DNA of 34,255 nt from Vulcanimicrobiota bacterium (GTDB lineage Bacteria > Vulcanimicrobiota > Vulcanimicrobiia > Vulcanimicrobiales > Vulcanimicrobiaceae), in the NCBI GenBank assembly GCA_003164495.1, contig PLTN01000167.1, forward strand, positions 45,807-80,061, written 5' to 3'. A model generated the notes under the pieces. That model had not been told where the DNA came from and searched no databases. It worked only from the letters and a program-made list of their open reading frames with translations. The position numbers and the translations under genes are program-made. Shown piece by piece: positions 7,421 through 15,119 of the stretch (position 1 is its first letter; the number at the start of each line of letters is the position of its first letter).

Positions 7421-8742
7421 GTGACTACAGTACTATGGTCGATACGGTGGATGGAACCGTCAGCCGTCAGATTTTCGTCAGCGAAAATGTATACCGTGAC
7501 GAACTCGAGCATTTGTTTAGCCGCGCCTGGCTCTTCGTCGGGCACGAGAGCCAAATCCCTAAGCCCGGCGACTTTTTCCAGTCACGAATGGGTGAAGAGT
7601 CGGTGTTGCTGTGCCGCGATCGCACCGGCATCATTCACGTGTTCCTCAACACCTGCCGACACCGCGGAATGAAAGTCTGTCGCTATGACGAGGGGAACAC
7701 GCCGCTGTTCACCTGTCCGTATCACGCCTGGACTTTTGCGCTTGATGGCAAACTTGTCGGCGTTCCGATGGCCGACAAGCTCTACGACGGGGTCCTGGAT
7801 CGTTCGCGTTGGGGTTTGATCGAGGTCGCCCAAATGGCTAACTACAAGGGCGCGATTTTCGCAACTTGGGACTCGAGCGCGCCGTCATTTGAGACCTATC
7901 TTGGAGAGGCGCGTTCCCAGCTCGATATCGTGCTCGACTGTCGTGACGGGCGCCCCGGCGGATCCGAAGTCCTCAGCGGCATTCAAAAGTGGGTTGTGCC
8001 GTCGAATTGGAAATTCGGCACCGAGAACTTCATGGGCGATACGTATCATAATGTCAGCCATCGCTCCGTCGACCTCGTAGGAATCAGCCCCAACGCACGC
8101 TCAGGTATGAAGGGTCGGCGCAGCGACGAGATTTCGGGGACCGAGCACGTCTGGTTTGCCTATCCGGAAGGCCACGGCATCCATTCGATGGTGTTGCCGG
8201 AGGAGAACTGGTACGTCGAAGCGTTTCGCGATAGCCCGGTCGTTGAAGAATACTTCCGCCATTGCTACGAGGAGCGAAAGAAGCGGCTCGGGCCTGAGCG
8301 CTCACGATGGGTCGGGCTCGTCGGCTCGATATTCCCGAACACCTCATTTCACGCGCGCCAGCCGCGCTCGCTTTTCGTGTGGCATCCACATGGACCGCAA
8401 ACGATGGAAGTCTGGCGGTTCTATCTCGTCGACGCCGACGCGCCGGCCGAAGTAAAAGACTTTTTGCGTCACTACTACATGCGCTATTCCGGACCAGCCG
8501 GGATGACGGAACAAGATGATATGGAGAATTGGAATTACGCTACCGCGGCGAGCGCCGGGACGATCGCCCGTCGCTACCCCTACAACTATCAGCAGTCACT
8601 TCATGCGACGCGTCCCGGGCACTTTGGCTCGGCCCCTGAATCGACGCAGATCACGGAGCAGAACTCGCGCAACTTTTACGCCCGTTGGGCCGACTACGTT
8701 AGTGGCCGGGATTGGGACGCGCTAATTGGGGTTCGGGGCTAG
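7417..8742 (+). CDS. Aromatic-ring-hydroxylating dioxygenase, alpha (Rieske) subunit
   Basis: A 441-aa catalytic subunit of a Rieske non-haem iron dioxygenase, which adds O2 to an aromatic ring to give a cis-dihydrodiol or hydroxylated product. The Rieske [2Fe-2S] ligands are CRH (Cys80, His82) and CPYH (Cys100, His103). The mononuclear iron site is ENFMGDTYHNVSH (Asp208, His211, His215), with the third ligand probably in EQDD (Asp367/368). The beta subunit and a diol-type dehydrogenase follow directly, so the cassette is self-consistent. The substrate is not readable; benzoate-, biphenyl- or cinnamate-like acids are all possible. Codon use is visibly less GC-rich than in the neighbouring genes. 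No ferredoxin or reductase gene adjoins. Confidence 0.95.
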   Translation: MSDYSTMVDTVDGTVSRQIFVSENVYRDELEHLFSRAWLFVGHESQIPKPGDFFQSRMGEESVLLCRDRTGIIHVFLNTCRHRGMKVCRYDEGNTPLFTCPYHAWTFALDGKLVGVPMADKLYDGVLDRSRWGLIEVAQMANYKGAIFATWDSSAPSFETYLGEARSQLDIVLDCRDGRPGGSEVLSGIQKWVVPSNWKFGTENFMGDTYHNVSHRSVDLVGISPNARSGMKGRRSDEISGTEHVWFAYPEGHGIHSMVLPEENWYVEAFRDSPVVEEYFRHCYEERKKRLGPERSRWVGLVGSIFPNTSFHARQPRSLFVWHPHGPQTMEVWRFYLVDADAPAEVKDFLRHYYMRYSGPAGMTEQDDMENWNYATAASAGTIARRYPYNYQQSLHATRPGHFGSAPESTQITEQNSRNFYARWADYVSGRDWDALIGVRG

Positions 8743-9503
8743 TGGCTGTCATCGTTACCGGCGGGACGCTGGGCATCGGTCGCGGGATCACACTTGAACT
8801 TGCGGCGCGGGGCCACGACGTGGTCGCTTTCGGTGCCGTGGAGTCCGAAGTCGCGGCTACAAGCGCAGCCGCACTCGAGCAGGGCGTCGAGGCCGACGTG
8901 CGCGAGGCCGACGTCAGCATTGCTGCGGACGTTTACGGCATTGTCGCGCATACGCTCAAACGCTACGGTCGCATCGATGGCCTCGTAAATAACGCAGCTA
9001 TTGGGCCGCTGGGCACGATCCTCGACACTGATGAGGCGCTCTGGGACCGTATCCTCGCGGTTAACCTAAAAGGCCCGTATCTGACCTGCCGCGCGGTACT
9101 CCCGCACATGATTGCGCAAGGGGGCGGCGCCATCGTGAACATCGGCTCAGGCTCCGGATGGGGTAAGCCGAACATGTTTGCCTATAGCACGAGCAAGGGT
9201 GGGATCTTCGCCTTCAGTGCCGCGCTTGCGTACGACTACTTCCGCAACCACATTCGTGTTAACACCGTCGTTCCGGGAGGCGGCGGCATCCCGACGGGCA
9301 TGAGCCTCAACCGTGTGGGAGGCGATCCGGCAAAGCTCAGCGGATCGGGCTCGGTTGCGGGGCGGCCCGCTTCCCCACGTGATGTCGCCTGCGCCGTCGC
9401 ATTTCTGCTTTCGCCTGAAGCAGAGGCGATTTCAGGGACCGTGATCGACGTGGGTTGCTTCGACCACCAAGGGGGACCCATTCCCAGTGGAGGACCGACT
9501 TGA
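8742..9503 (+). CDS. Short-chain dehydrogenase/reductase (probable cis-dihydrodiol dehydrogenase)
   Basis: A 253-aa NAD(P)-dependent SDR. It has the cofactor motif VTGGTLGIGRG (residues 5-15), VNNAAIG (82-88), and the catalytic set Ser136/138 with Tyr148 and Lys152 (YSTSK). Lying between the alpha and beta dioxygenase genes, it most likely re-aromatises the dihydrodiol product to a catechol. I chose GTG 8742, which overlaps the alpha stop as TAGTG and places the glycine motif five residues from the start, as usual. The open frame back to 8712 runs inside the alpha gene. Its stop overlaps the start of the beta gene, so all are translated from one message. Confidence 0.9.
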   Translation: MAVIVTGGTLGIGRGITLELAARGHDVVAFGAVESEVAATSAAALEQGVEADVREADVSIAADVYGIVAHTLKRYGRIDGLVNNAAIGPLGTILDTDEALWDRILAVNLKGPYLTCRAVLPHMIAQGGGAIVNIGSGSGWGKPNMFAYSTSKGGIFAFSAALAYDYFRNHIRVNTVVPGGGGIPTGMSLNRVGGDPAKLSGSGSVAGRPASPRDVACAVAFLLSPEAEAISGTVIDVGCFDHQGGPIPSGGPT

Positions 9504-10024
9504 ACTCACATGCCTTGCGAGCAGACATCGAAGATTTCTTTTATGCCGAGGCGGAGCTGCTCGACGAACGCCGCTTTCCGGAGTGGCTTGACCTTTTGAC
9601 TGAAGATCTCGTGTACTTTATGCCGATTCAGCGCAACGTCAAATTCGGCAATGCCGACCGCCAGGAGACGCGATTCGGCGTTGATGTAAGTTGGTTTGAT
9701 GAGGACAAGTGGACGGTCTCCAAACGAGTCGAGCAACTCATGACCGGGCTACATTGGGCTGAGGAACCGGCATCTCGCGTCTCACACTTTGTCACGAACG
9801 TTCGGATTAAAGAAGCCCGGCCTACGCTCGAAGATCCGAAGGAGGTCGTCGTTACATCGCGCTTTCTGATCTATCAGAATCGTATTGAACGCGAGACCGC
9901 GGTATTCGCGGGAAAACGAGAGGATCTATTGCGCCGTGTGGACGATGCCTGGAAGATTGCGCGGCGTCGTATCACGCTCGATCAAAGCGTGCTACTCGCC
10001 AAAAATCTAACGGTGTTTTTCTGA
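9500..10024 (+). CDS. Aromatic-ring-hydroxylating dioxygenase, beta subunit
   Basis: A 174-aa small subunit of the SnoaL-like/NTF2-fold dioxygenase beta family, which forms the alpha3beta3 core. Typical features are the N-terminal DFFYAEAELLDERRFPEWLDLL segment, summarised here as residues 9-30, then LVYFMPI, VSHFVTNV, SRFLIYQNR and the closing LLRRVDDAWKIARRRITLD pattern. The start is a TTG at 9500, overlapping the SDR stop (TTGA) and preceded by GTGGAGGA; no ATG fits the family length. A 70-aa gene follows after one base. Confidence 0.92.
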   Translation: MNSHALRADIEDFFYAEAELLDERRFPEWLDLLTEDLVYFMPIQRNVKFGNADRQETRFGVDVSWFDEDKWTVSKRVEQLMTGLHWAEEPASRVSHFVTNVRIKEARPTLEDPKEVVVTSRFLIYQNRIERETAVFAGKREDLLRRVDDAWKIARRRITLDQSVLLAKNLTVFF

Positions 10025-10025
10025 G

Positions 10026-10238
10026 ATGACGGATGAAAGAATTCGAGCGGGCGGGAACGATGAGTACGTCCATGTGCACGAACTCAAACCCGGCGAGCGT
10101 GTGCGTTTGCGGGGTGACATCGTGGCCGAGGTTGTCGACAATCCGAACGACGGAACGTGGATCATCGTGCGTCATGTCGATCCTCCGTCAGAAGAGACTG
10201 AAATCGTCATGGTTGACCAAGTAATTGCTAAAGCCTAA
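10026..10238 (+). CDS. Uncharacterised 70-aa protein of the dioxygenase cassette
   Basis: A 70-residue acidic protein that I do not recognise. It has no cysteine, so it is not a ferredoxin, and no membrane segment or signal. The central part (HELKPGERVRLRGDIVAEVV then DNPNDGTWIIVRHVDPP) alternates beta-type stretches and looks like a small barrel, such as an SH3-like fold. It starts one base after the beta-subunit stop and shares the lower-GC composition, so it is very probably part of the same transcript. A role as an accessory or assembly factor of the oxygenase is inference from position only. Confidence 0.6.
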   Translation: MTDERIRAGGNDEYVHVHELKPGERVRLRGDIVAEVVDNPNDGTWIIVRHVDPPSEETEIVMVDQVIAKA

Positions 10239-10283
10239 CCATGCTTTTGATCGTGCGAGAAGCGAGTCATGAGCGGGGCAGCA

Positions 10284-10306
10284 ACCCGGCCGGACACCGG
10301 CTGGGT
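10284..10306 (+). terminator. Hairpin after the dioxygenase cassette
   Basis: A ten-pair stem (A then CCCGGCCGG, loop ACA, CCGGCTGGG then T) with one G-T pair. It is placed 46 bp after the last cassette gene and before the convergent DoxX-like gene. There is no T-tract, so it may end transcription weakly or be only a stabilising stem. Confidence 0.4.
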
Positions 10307-10348
10307 CGCTAGACGGCTGTACGATGACGGTTGTTCGGACCAGCGGCT

Positions 10349-10858
10349 TTAATCGGCCGCGAGCGCCTGCGCCGGTGCGGGCCGCCGCACGAGGAGGTTG
10401 AGGAGCGCGAGCACCACCGCTGCGGCAAGCGCCGTCCAGGCGGCGGCCGGGGTGATGTAGGCCGACCAGCCCAGAGCCCGATCCAGCGAATACGCGCCGA
10501 GATCGAACGCCGGCGCCAGGGCGGCGGCGATGTAGAGCGTGTTGAGTTCGTAGCCGCCGTTCGCTTGGGCGAAGCCCTTCGCGAAGTGGACCGAGAAGAT
10601 CGCCACGATCATGACCATGACGATGAGCGCCGGTCCGACCGGACCGCCGAGGCCGAGGACGGTCAGGAGGCCGCCGCCCAGTTCGGCGCCTGCTGCGGCC
10701 AGGACGAAGAGCTTGCCCGGCTTCCAGCCGAGCTGCTCGAAGAAGCCGGCCGTCCCGGCGATGCCGTAGCCGCCGAACCAGCCGAAGAGCTTTTCCGCCC
10801 CGTGGCGAGCGATAGCGAGACCGAGAATGACCCGAATGATGAGAAGCGCGATATCCAT
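10349..10858 (-). CDS. DoxX-like integral membrane protein
   Basis: A 169-aa inner-membrane protein of the DoxX/DoxD-like family. It begins MDIALLIIRVILGLAIARHG and has the family's typical GAEKLFGWFGGYGIAGTAGF pattern, then three further hydrophobic segments (LFVLAAAGAELGGG; PALIVMVMIVAIFSVHF; the C-terminal WTALAAAVVLALLNLL). This gives four predicted membrane spans. Members are often induced with redox or electrophile stress regulators. Here it diverges from an HxlR regulator across 74 bp that contain two inverted repeats, so control by that regulator is likely. The exact function is unknown. Confidence 0.85.
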   Translation of the reverse strand: MDIALLIIRVILGLAIARHGAEKLFGWFGGYGIAGTAGFFEQLGWKPGKLFVLAAAGAELGGGLLTVLGLGGPVGPALIVMVMIVAIFSVHFAKGFAQANGGYELNTLYIAAALAPAFDLGAYSLDRALGWSAYITPAAAWTALAAAVVLALLNLLVRRPAPAQALAAD

Positions 10859-10902
10859 GTGTGCCTTCCGGCAACCTCCGAAGCGAATCTTGCGTAGCCA
10901 AC

Positions 10903-10930
10903 CTACTTATGGTAGCCTTAGGGCACCCTA
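10903..10930. promoter_or_regulatory. Two inverted repeats in the doxX/hxlR divergent intergenic region
   Basis: CTAC-TTATG-GTAG lies at 10903-10915, and the perfect inverted repeat TAGGG-CA-CCCTA at 10919-10930, ending two bases before the HxlR ATG. GTAGCC also occurs twice, 18 bp apart, in the same stretch. They sit between divergent genes of which one is a regulator, so an autoregulatory operator is plausible. This is not proven. Confidence 0.45.
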
Positions 10931-10932
10931 TC

Positions 10933-11310
10933 ATGACCGCTGAACATACGTCAAGTAGCCTGGCAACAGAAAGTAGCCCCGTCGATGTGGCCTTCTGTCC
11001 GCGTTTCCACAAGGCGATCGAGCTGATCGGCCGCCGCTGGACCGGCGCCGTCATTCGCGTGCTGCTGGGCGGCCCGCGGCGTTTCAACGAGCTGCTCGCG
11101 GCCGTTCCGGGGATTTCCGACCGGCTCTTGACCGAGCGTTTGCGCGAACTGGAAGCGGAGGGCTTGATTCGGCGGGACGTTCAACCCGGCTCGCCCGTGC
11201 GCGTCGTGTATTCGCTCACGTGCGCCGGCGCCGAACTGCAAGTTGCACTCGACGCGCTCGGTCAGTGGGCCGAGCGCTGGATCGAACCGGCGGCCACGGA
11301 CGTCCCATAG
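10933..11310 (+). CDS. HxlR-family winged-helix transcriptional regulator
   Basis: A 125-aa MarR-like DNA-binding protein of the HxlR family. The core motif CPRFHKAIELIGRRWTGAVI begins at Cys22, followed by the winged-helix part with GPRRFNELL, GISDRLLTERLRELEAEGLI and a wing (GSPVRVVYSLT). Some members sense electrophiles or quinones through the N-terminal cysteine, which is kept here. I chose ATG 10933 because upstream codons would extend the protein beyond the family's usual length. It probably controls the divergent DoxX-like gene and perhaps the operon starting 33 bp downstream. Confidence 0.9.
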   Translation: MTAEHTSSSLATESSPVDVAFCPRFHKAIELIGRRWTGAVIRVLLGGPRRFNELLAAVPGISDRLLTERLRELEAEGLIRRDVQPGSPVRVVYSLTCAGAELQVALDALGQWAERWIEPAATDVP

Positions 11311-11343
11311 GCATTCTCAGGCGCCTTCGCATATTCTCCGGAC

Positions 11344-12426
11344 ATGACGAAGATTCGCGAGTTCATGACGGGCTGGGAAGGCGACACCCAGATTCAGATG
11401 ACGGGTTGGACCGAGCGCACCAAAGAGGGCCTGCGCGGCACCGCCAAGGGCAAACACAAGCCGCCCAACTTGCGGCCGTTCGACCTCATTCGCGCGCCGC
11501 ATCAGCCCGTGGCGCTGCTGGCCAACGAAGACATGCGCGTCAGCGTCGACTCCGCCGCCGGACCCGCGCCGTTCTTTCATCGCAACATCAACTTCGACGA
11601 GACGATCTTTCAGTTCGCCGGCACGAGCCGCGTCGAAACGGAGATGGGCGTCGAAACCCTTGCGCCCGGCGAGATGCTGCTGATCCCGCGCGGTATTGCG
11701 CATCGCAGCATCGGCGACAAAGAATCATTGCGCCAGATCGTGCACGTGCGCGAAGCGATCACCAGTGTGATGGGCGAGGATCTCTGCACCAGCCGCACGC
11801 AGTTCGAGGTCAAGCGAATCGGCGGCCCGGACTATTCTGCCGCGGCGGCGGTCCCGGCGCCGAGCGGCACCGTCGTCGAGAAGATGTTCATCTGGAACGA
11901 CGATCCGGCCGATGCGACCGAGATCGAGCGGCAGGCGAGCGAGCTGGTCGGCAGCTCGAGCACCGAGCGCGACAAGAAGGTCAGCGCGGTGCGTAAGCTG
12001 CGGCCGTTCGACCTGTTTGAAGACGTTACCGGCCGTAAGGGGCCGGGGCCCAAGTTCATGTCGTCGACGAAGGCGATGATGGAAGTGTACAACACCGTCG
12101 GCGAGCAGTTCGCGTTTCACCGTGCGCTCGAGAGCGAAGAGTTCGGGCTGCAATTCATGGGCGACAACACCAACATGTCGGAGTTCGAAGAGTCGTTCCC
12201 GATGTCGCCCGGCCAATGGTTCCTCATTCCCCTCGGCATCGCGCACTCGGTCAAGGACTGCAAACCGGATTTCCGGCGCATGGTGATCTATTCGCGCTTC
12301 CCGTTCAAGGTGCTGGCCGACGAATCGATGCACCTGACGGAGAGCCGCTTCGAGGTACGCGAAACGGTGCTGCAAGAAGCGCCGTGGCATGCCGCGTCGC
12401 GCGAACTCGCCGGCGCCCCGGCCTGA
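11344..12426 (+). CDS. Bicupin protein, homogentisate 1,2-dioxygenase-like
   Basis: A 360-aa protein with two cupin halves. The first (FFHRNINFDETIFQF, then APGEMLLIPRGIAHR) closely resembles the homogentisate dioxygenase pattern and keeps His79, Glu86 and His120. The second half has FHRALESEEF, then SPGQWFLIPLGIAHS, with His259, Glu265/266 and His301. Both halves may therefore bind metal, whereas classical homogentisate dioxygenases use one site and are ~430 aa. It is probably an Fe(II)-dependent ring-cleaving dioxygenase, but the substrate could be another dihydroxyaromatic acid. It is the first catalytic gene of a long same-strand run and is followed by an FMN reductase after 4 bp. Confidence 0.8.
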   Translation: MTKIREFMTGWEGDTQIQMTGWTERTKEGLRGTAKGKHKPPNLRPFDLIRAPHQPVALLANEDMRVSVDSAAGPAPFFHRNINFDETIFQFAGTSRVETEMGVETLAPGEMLLIPRGIAHRSIGDKESLRQIVHVREAITSVMGEDLCTSRTQFEVKRIGGPDYSAAAAVPAPSGTVVEKMFIWNDDPADATEIERQASELVGSSSTERDKKVSAVRKLRPFDLFEDVTGRKGPGPKFMSSTKAMMEVYNTVGEQFAFHRALESEEFGLQFMGDNTNMSEFEESFPMSPGQWFLIPLGIAHSVKDCKPDFRRMVIYSRFPFKVLADESMHLTESRFEVRETVLQEAPWHAASRELAGAPA

Positions 12427-12430
12427 CCGC

Positions 12431-12955
12431 GTGTACGTTGTCGGAATAGGCGGCTCGGCAAGCAAGAACTCCACGACCGAAGCGATCCTGCGCCGCGGTC
12501 TCGCGGAGGCCGAACGGCTCGGCGCCGAAACGCGGCTCTTCAGCGCGCGCGATCTCGAATTTCCCTTGTACGCGGAAGACCGGGAACACACGCCGGAGGT
12601 CGAGACGTTCTTGCGCGAACTCCGGCGCTGCGACGGCTTGATCCTCGCTTCGCCGGCGTATCACGGCAATATCAGCGGCCGGATCAAGAACGCCCTCGAC
12701 TACGTGGAGGACATGCGTTCGGACGATCCGCCGTATCTCGACGGCCGCGTCGTCGGGTGCATCGCGGTCGGTGCCGCGCACTTGGGCGCTGCGGCGACGC
12801 TCAACGCGTTGTGCAACGTCGCGCACGCGTTGCGCGGCTGGCCCGCTCCGATGCGCTTGAGCATCTCGAGCAACGAACCGCTCAACGAACGCGTCGATCT
12901 CAAACTCTTCACCATCGTCAAGCAAGTCTTAGGTAGGGCGCCCGTATTTCAATGA
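12431..12955 (+). CDS. NADPH-dependent FMN reductase family protein
   Basis: A 174-aa flavodoxin-fold reductase (SsuE/chromate-reductase group) that reduces FMN or quinones with NAD(P)H. It has the phosphate-binding GIGGSASKNSTTEAIL segment near the start, the family motif SPAYHGNISGRIKNALDYVE (about residues 76-95) and VGCIAVGAAHLG. I chose GTG 12431, four bases after the upstream stop; an ATG at 12389 would lie within the bicupin gene. The end overlaps the next gene by ATGA. In this context it could supply reduced flavin or regenerate reductant, but no flavin monooxygenase is present. Confidence 0.85.
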   Translation: MYVVGIGGSASKNSTTEAILRRGLAEAERLGAETRLFSARDLEFPLYAEDREHTPEVETFLRELRRCDGLILASPAYHGNISGRIKNALDYVEDMRSDDPPYLDGRVVGCIAVGAAHLGAAATLNALCNVAHALRGWPAPMRLSISSNEPLNERVDLKLFTIVKQVLGRAPVFQ

Positions 12956-14136
12956 ACATTGCCATCATCTTCCGGAACCTTCTCATCGCGCTTACCGTCG
13001 TCGCGCTGGGCGCTTCGGTCGCGTCGTCCGCGCCCGATCCGTACGTGATCCCCGTGATTCTCAACGGTACCGGTGCGAACGGCTACGCGGGCCAAACCGA
13101 AACGGCCGCGCTTCACGTGTTCGAGCAATATGAAAACAAGCACGGCGGCCTGAACGGGCGTCCGATCCATTTTGCCATCTACGACGATCAGACCGAACCG
13201 CGCGTCGCCGTCCAACTGGCAAACCAGGTACTGGCGGCGAACCCGAAACCAATCGCGGTGCTCGGCTCGGGACAGGTCGCAACGTGCGCCGCAATGGCGC
13301 CGCTGTTTGAAAGCGGCCCGGTCAACTATTGCTTCACGCCGGGCTTTTCGCCGAAGCCCGGCAGCTACGTGTTTTCCGCATCGGCATCGCTCGAGAAGAT
13401 ACTCCCGGCCCAAGTGCGGTTCGCGCGCGGGCGCAATTGGAAGCGCATCGCGAACGTCTCCGTAACGACGGCGACCGGTCAAGCCGCGGACTTCTACCTG
13501 AAGTACGCGATGGGGCTGCCCGAGAATCGCAGCATGCAACTCGTCTTCAACGAGGCCTTCAATCCGGCCGACATCAGCGTCAGCGCGCTCGTCACGCGCC
13601 TGAAGGGCACGAACGCCCAAGCGATCATCACGCCGGCGTCGGGCGCCGCCTTCGGCACGCTGCTGCGCGCGCTCAACGATGCCGGCATTCACTTGCCCGT
13701 GCTGACCTCGGCGGCGAACGAACAGCCCGATCTGTTGAAGCAGTATACCGGCTTCTTGCCCGCCGAGACGTACTTCAACGGCATGCTCTACTACGCGCGC
13801 GATGCGATCGGCAACGGACCCTTGCGCGACGAGATCGACAAGTTCTATGGGGCATTCAAAGCCGCGGGCGTGTCGTACACCCCCGACAGCGGTCAAGCGT
13901 GGGATCCCGCACTGATCGTCCTCTCCGGGCTGCGCAAGCTCGGGCCCAATGCAACGGCCGCGCAACTGCGCGATTACATCGCCGGCTTGCACGGCTTCGC
14001 GGGTTCGAGCGGCTTTTATGATTTCCGCAGCAACGATCAGCACGGTCTCGATTCCGATGCCGTGATCTTCGTGAAGTGGGATCCGAAGAAGGGGGATTTC
14101 GTCAATGCCTCACGCCGCGGCGGAGCGCCGCTGTGA
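12952..14136 (+). CDS. Branched-chain amino acid-type ABC substrate-binding protein
   Basis: A 394-aa periplasmic binding protein (LivK/Peripla_BP_6). The signal peptide is MNIAIIFRNLLIALTVVALG followed by a short ASSA region. The mature chain has IPVILNGTGANGYAGQTETAALHVFEQY-type start, GGLNGRPIHFAIYDDQT, and a second-lobe TGFLPAETYFNGMLYYARDA. It is a full-length paralogue of the truncated gene at the window start. ATGA overlap with the FMN reductase shows translational coupling. No Liv permease or ATPase genes are present, so it would need a transporter encoded elsewhere. Confidence 0.9.
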   Translation: MNIAIIFRNLLIALTVVALGASVASSAPDPYVIPVILNGTGANGYAGQTETAALHVFEQYENKHGGLNGRPIHFAIYDDQTEPRVAVQLANQVLAANPKPIAVLGSGQVATCAAMAPLFESGPVNYCFTPGFSPKPGSYVFSASASLEKILPAQVRFARGRNWKRIANVSVTTATGQAADFYLKYAMGLPENRSMQLVFNEAFNPADISVSALVTRLKGTNAQAIITPASGAAFGTLLRALNDAGIHLPVLTSAANEQPDLLKQYTGFLPAETYFNGMLYYARDAIGNGPLRDEIDKFYGAFKAAGVSYTPDSGQAWDPALIVLSGLRKLGPNATAAQLRDYIAGLHGFAGSSGFYDFRSNDQHGLDSDAVIFVKWDPKKGDFVNASRRGGAPL

Positions 14137-14155
14137 GCGATTGCGTAACGCCACG

Positions 14156-15106
14156 ATGATCGGCTTGGATACGTGGAAGCTCCCGGGCAACGTCGTTCCG
14201 CCCGTCACGCCGTTCGATGCGGACGGTGCGGTGGACTACGCGCGGCTGCAGCGCGAGATCGACTGGGTGGTCGCCAGCTCGCGTCCGGCCGCGATCTGCG
14301 TTGCGGGCGTCGAGGCGCAAGAGTATCAGTATCTCTCCGACGCCGCGCGGCGTGAGCTTATTCGAGAAACGATCGCCGCGATCGGCGGTCGCGTTCCGGC
14401 GCTGGTCGGTATCTCGCACGCATCGTATCGCCGCTCGATCGAGCTGGCGGCGCTTGCGCACGAGTCGGGCGCCTCGGCGGTACAAGTGCTGCTGCCGAAT
14501 CGTCCGTCCGGCGGCGCGGCCACGACGGCCGAAATCGTGGCGTATTACCAAGCCATCGTCCGTGAGAGCGCACTGCCGGTCGTGGCGTATCATAACCAGG
14601 GACCGGGTGCCGACCTCGGCGTGCCCGCGCTGATGGAAGTGCTGTCCATTCCCGGCGTTGTTGGGCTCAAGGAAAGCTCGCGCAATCAGCGCTTCCTCGC
14701 GAACCTTTTGCGCGAAGCACAAGCACGCAAGCTCGGACGGATCTTCACCACGCTCGAGGTGCTCCTCGGTACGTTGATCCTCGGTGCCGCGGGCGGGACG
14801 ATGCCGGCGCCGGGCTCGGCGCTTGCGGCATTGCTGGTGGAAGCCTTTCACGCGGGCGATCTGCCGAAAGCGGTGCGCATCCAGCAACTGCTGAGCGAAA
14901 TGCCGGCGCGTTGGATCGCGCACGGGCTGGTCGCCGTATCGAAGGCGTCGCTGACCGCGATCGGCCTAGATTGCGGGCCGACCTATCCGCCGTTCGGTGC
15001 GGTGCCGGCGAAGGATACCGAAGAGATTCGCGTTTTCTGGGATCAGGCACTCGACGAGTTTCCCGCGCTCCGCCCCGCGGAAGGTCGGACTGCCGAACCT
15101 CGCTAA
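14156..15106 (+). CDS. Dihydrodipicolinate synthase family aldolase/lyase
   Basis: A 316-aa TIM-barrel enzyme of the DapA/N-acetylneuraminate lyase superfamily, which forms or breaks C-C bonds via a lysine Schiff base. The Schiff-base Lys172 lies in VVGLKESS, and Tyr145 in VVAYHNQGP corresponds to the catalytic tyrosine. The usual GTTGE motif is replaced by CVAGVEAQE, so true dihydrodipicolinate synthase activity is unlikely and a 2-keto acid aldolase or hydratase-aldolase is a better guess. I chose ATG 14156 since it follows the upstream stop by 19 bp and gives a normal N-terminus. It is part of the 11344-17871 run. Confidence 0.85.
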   Translation: MIGLDTWKLPGNVVPPVTPFDADGAVDYARLQREIDWVVASSRPAAICVAGVEAQEYQYLSDAARRELIRETIAAIGGRVPALVGISHASYRRSIELAALAHESGASAVQVLLPNRPSGGAATTAEIVAYYQAIVRESALPVVAYHNQGPGADLGVPALMEVLSIPGVVGLKESSRNQRFLANLLREAQARKLGRIFTTLEVLLGTLILGAAGGTMPAPGSALAALLVEAFHAGDLPKAVRIQQLLSEMPARWIAHGLVAVSKASLTAIGLDCGPTYPPFGAVPAKDTEEIRVFWDQALDEFPALRPAEGRTAEPR

Positions 15107-15119
15107 CGCCGTCGTCGAT

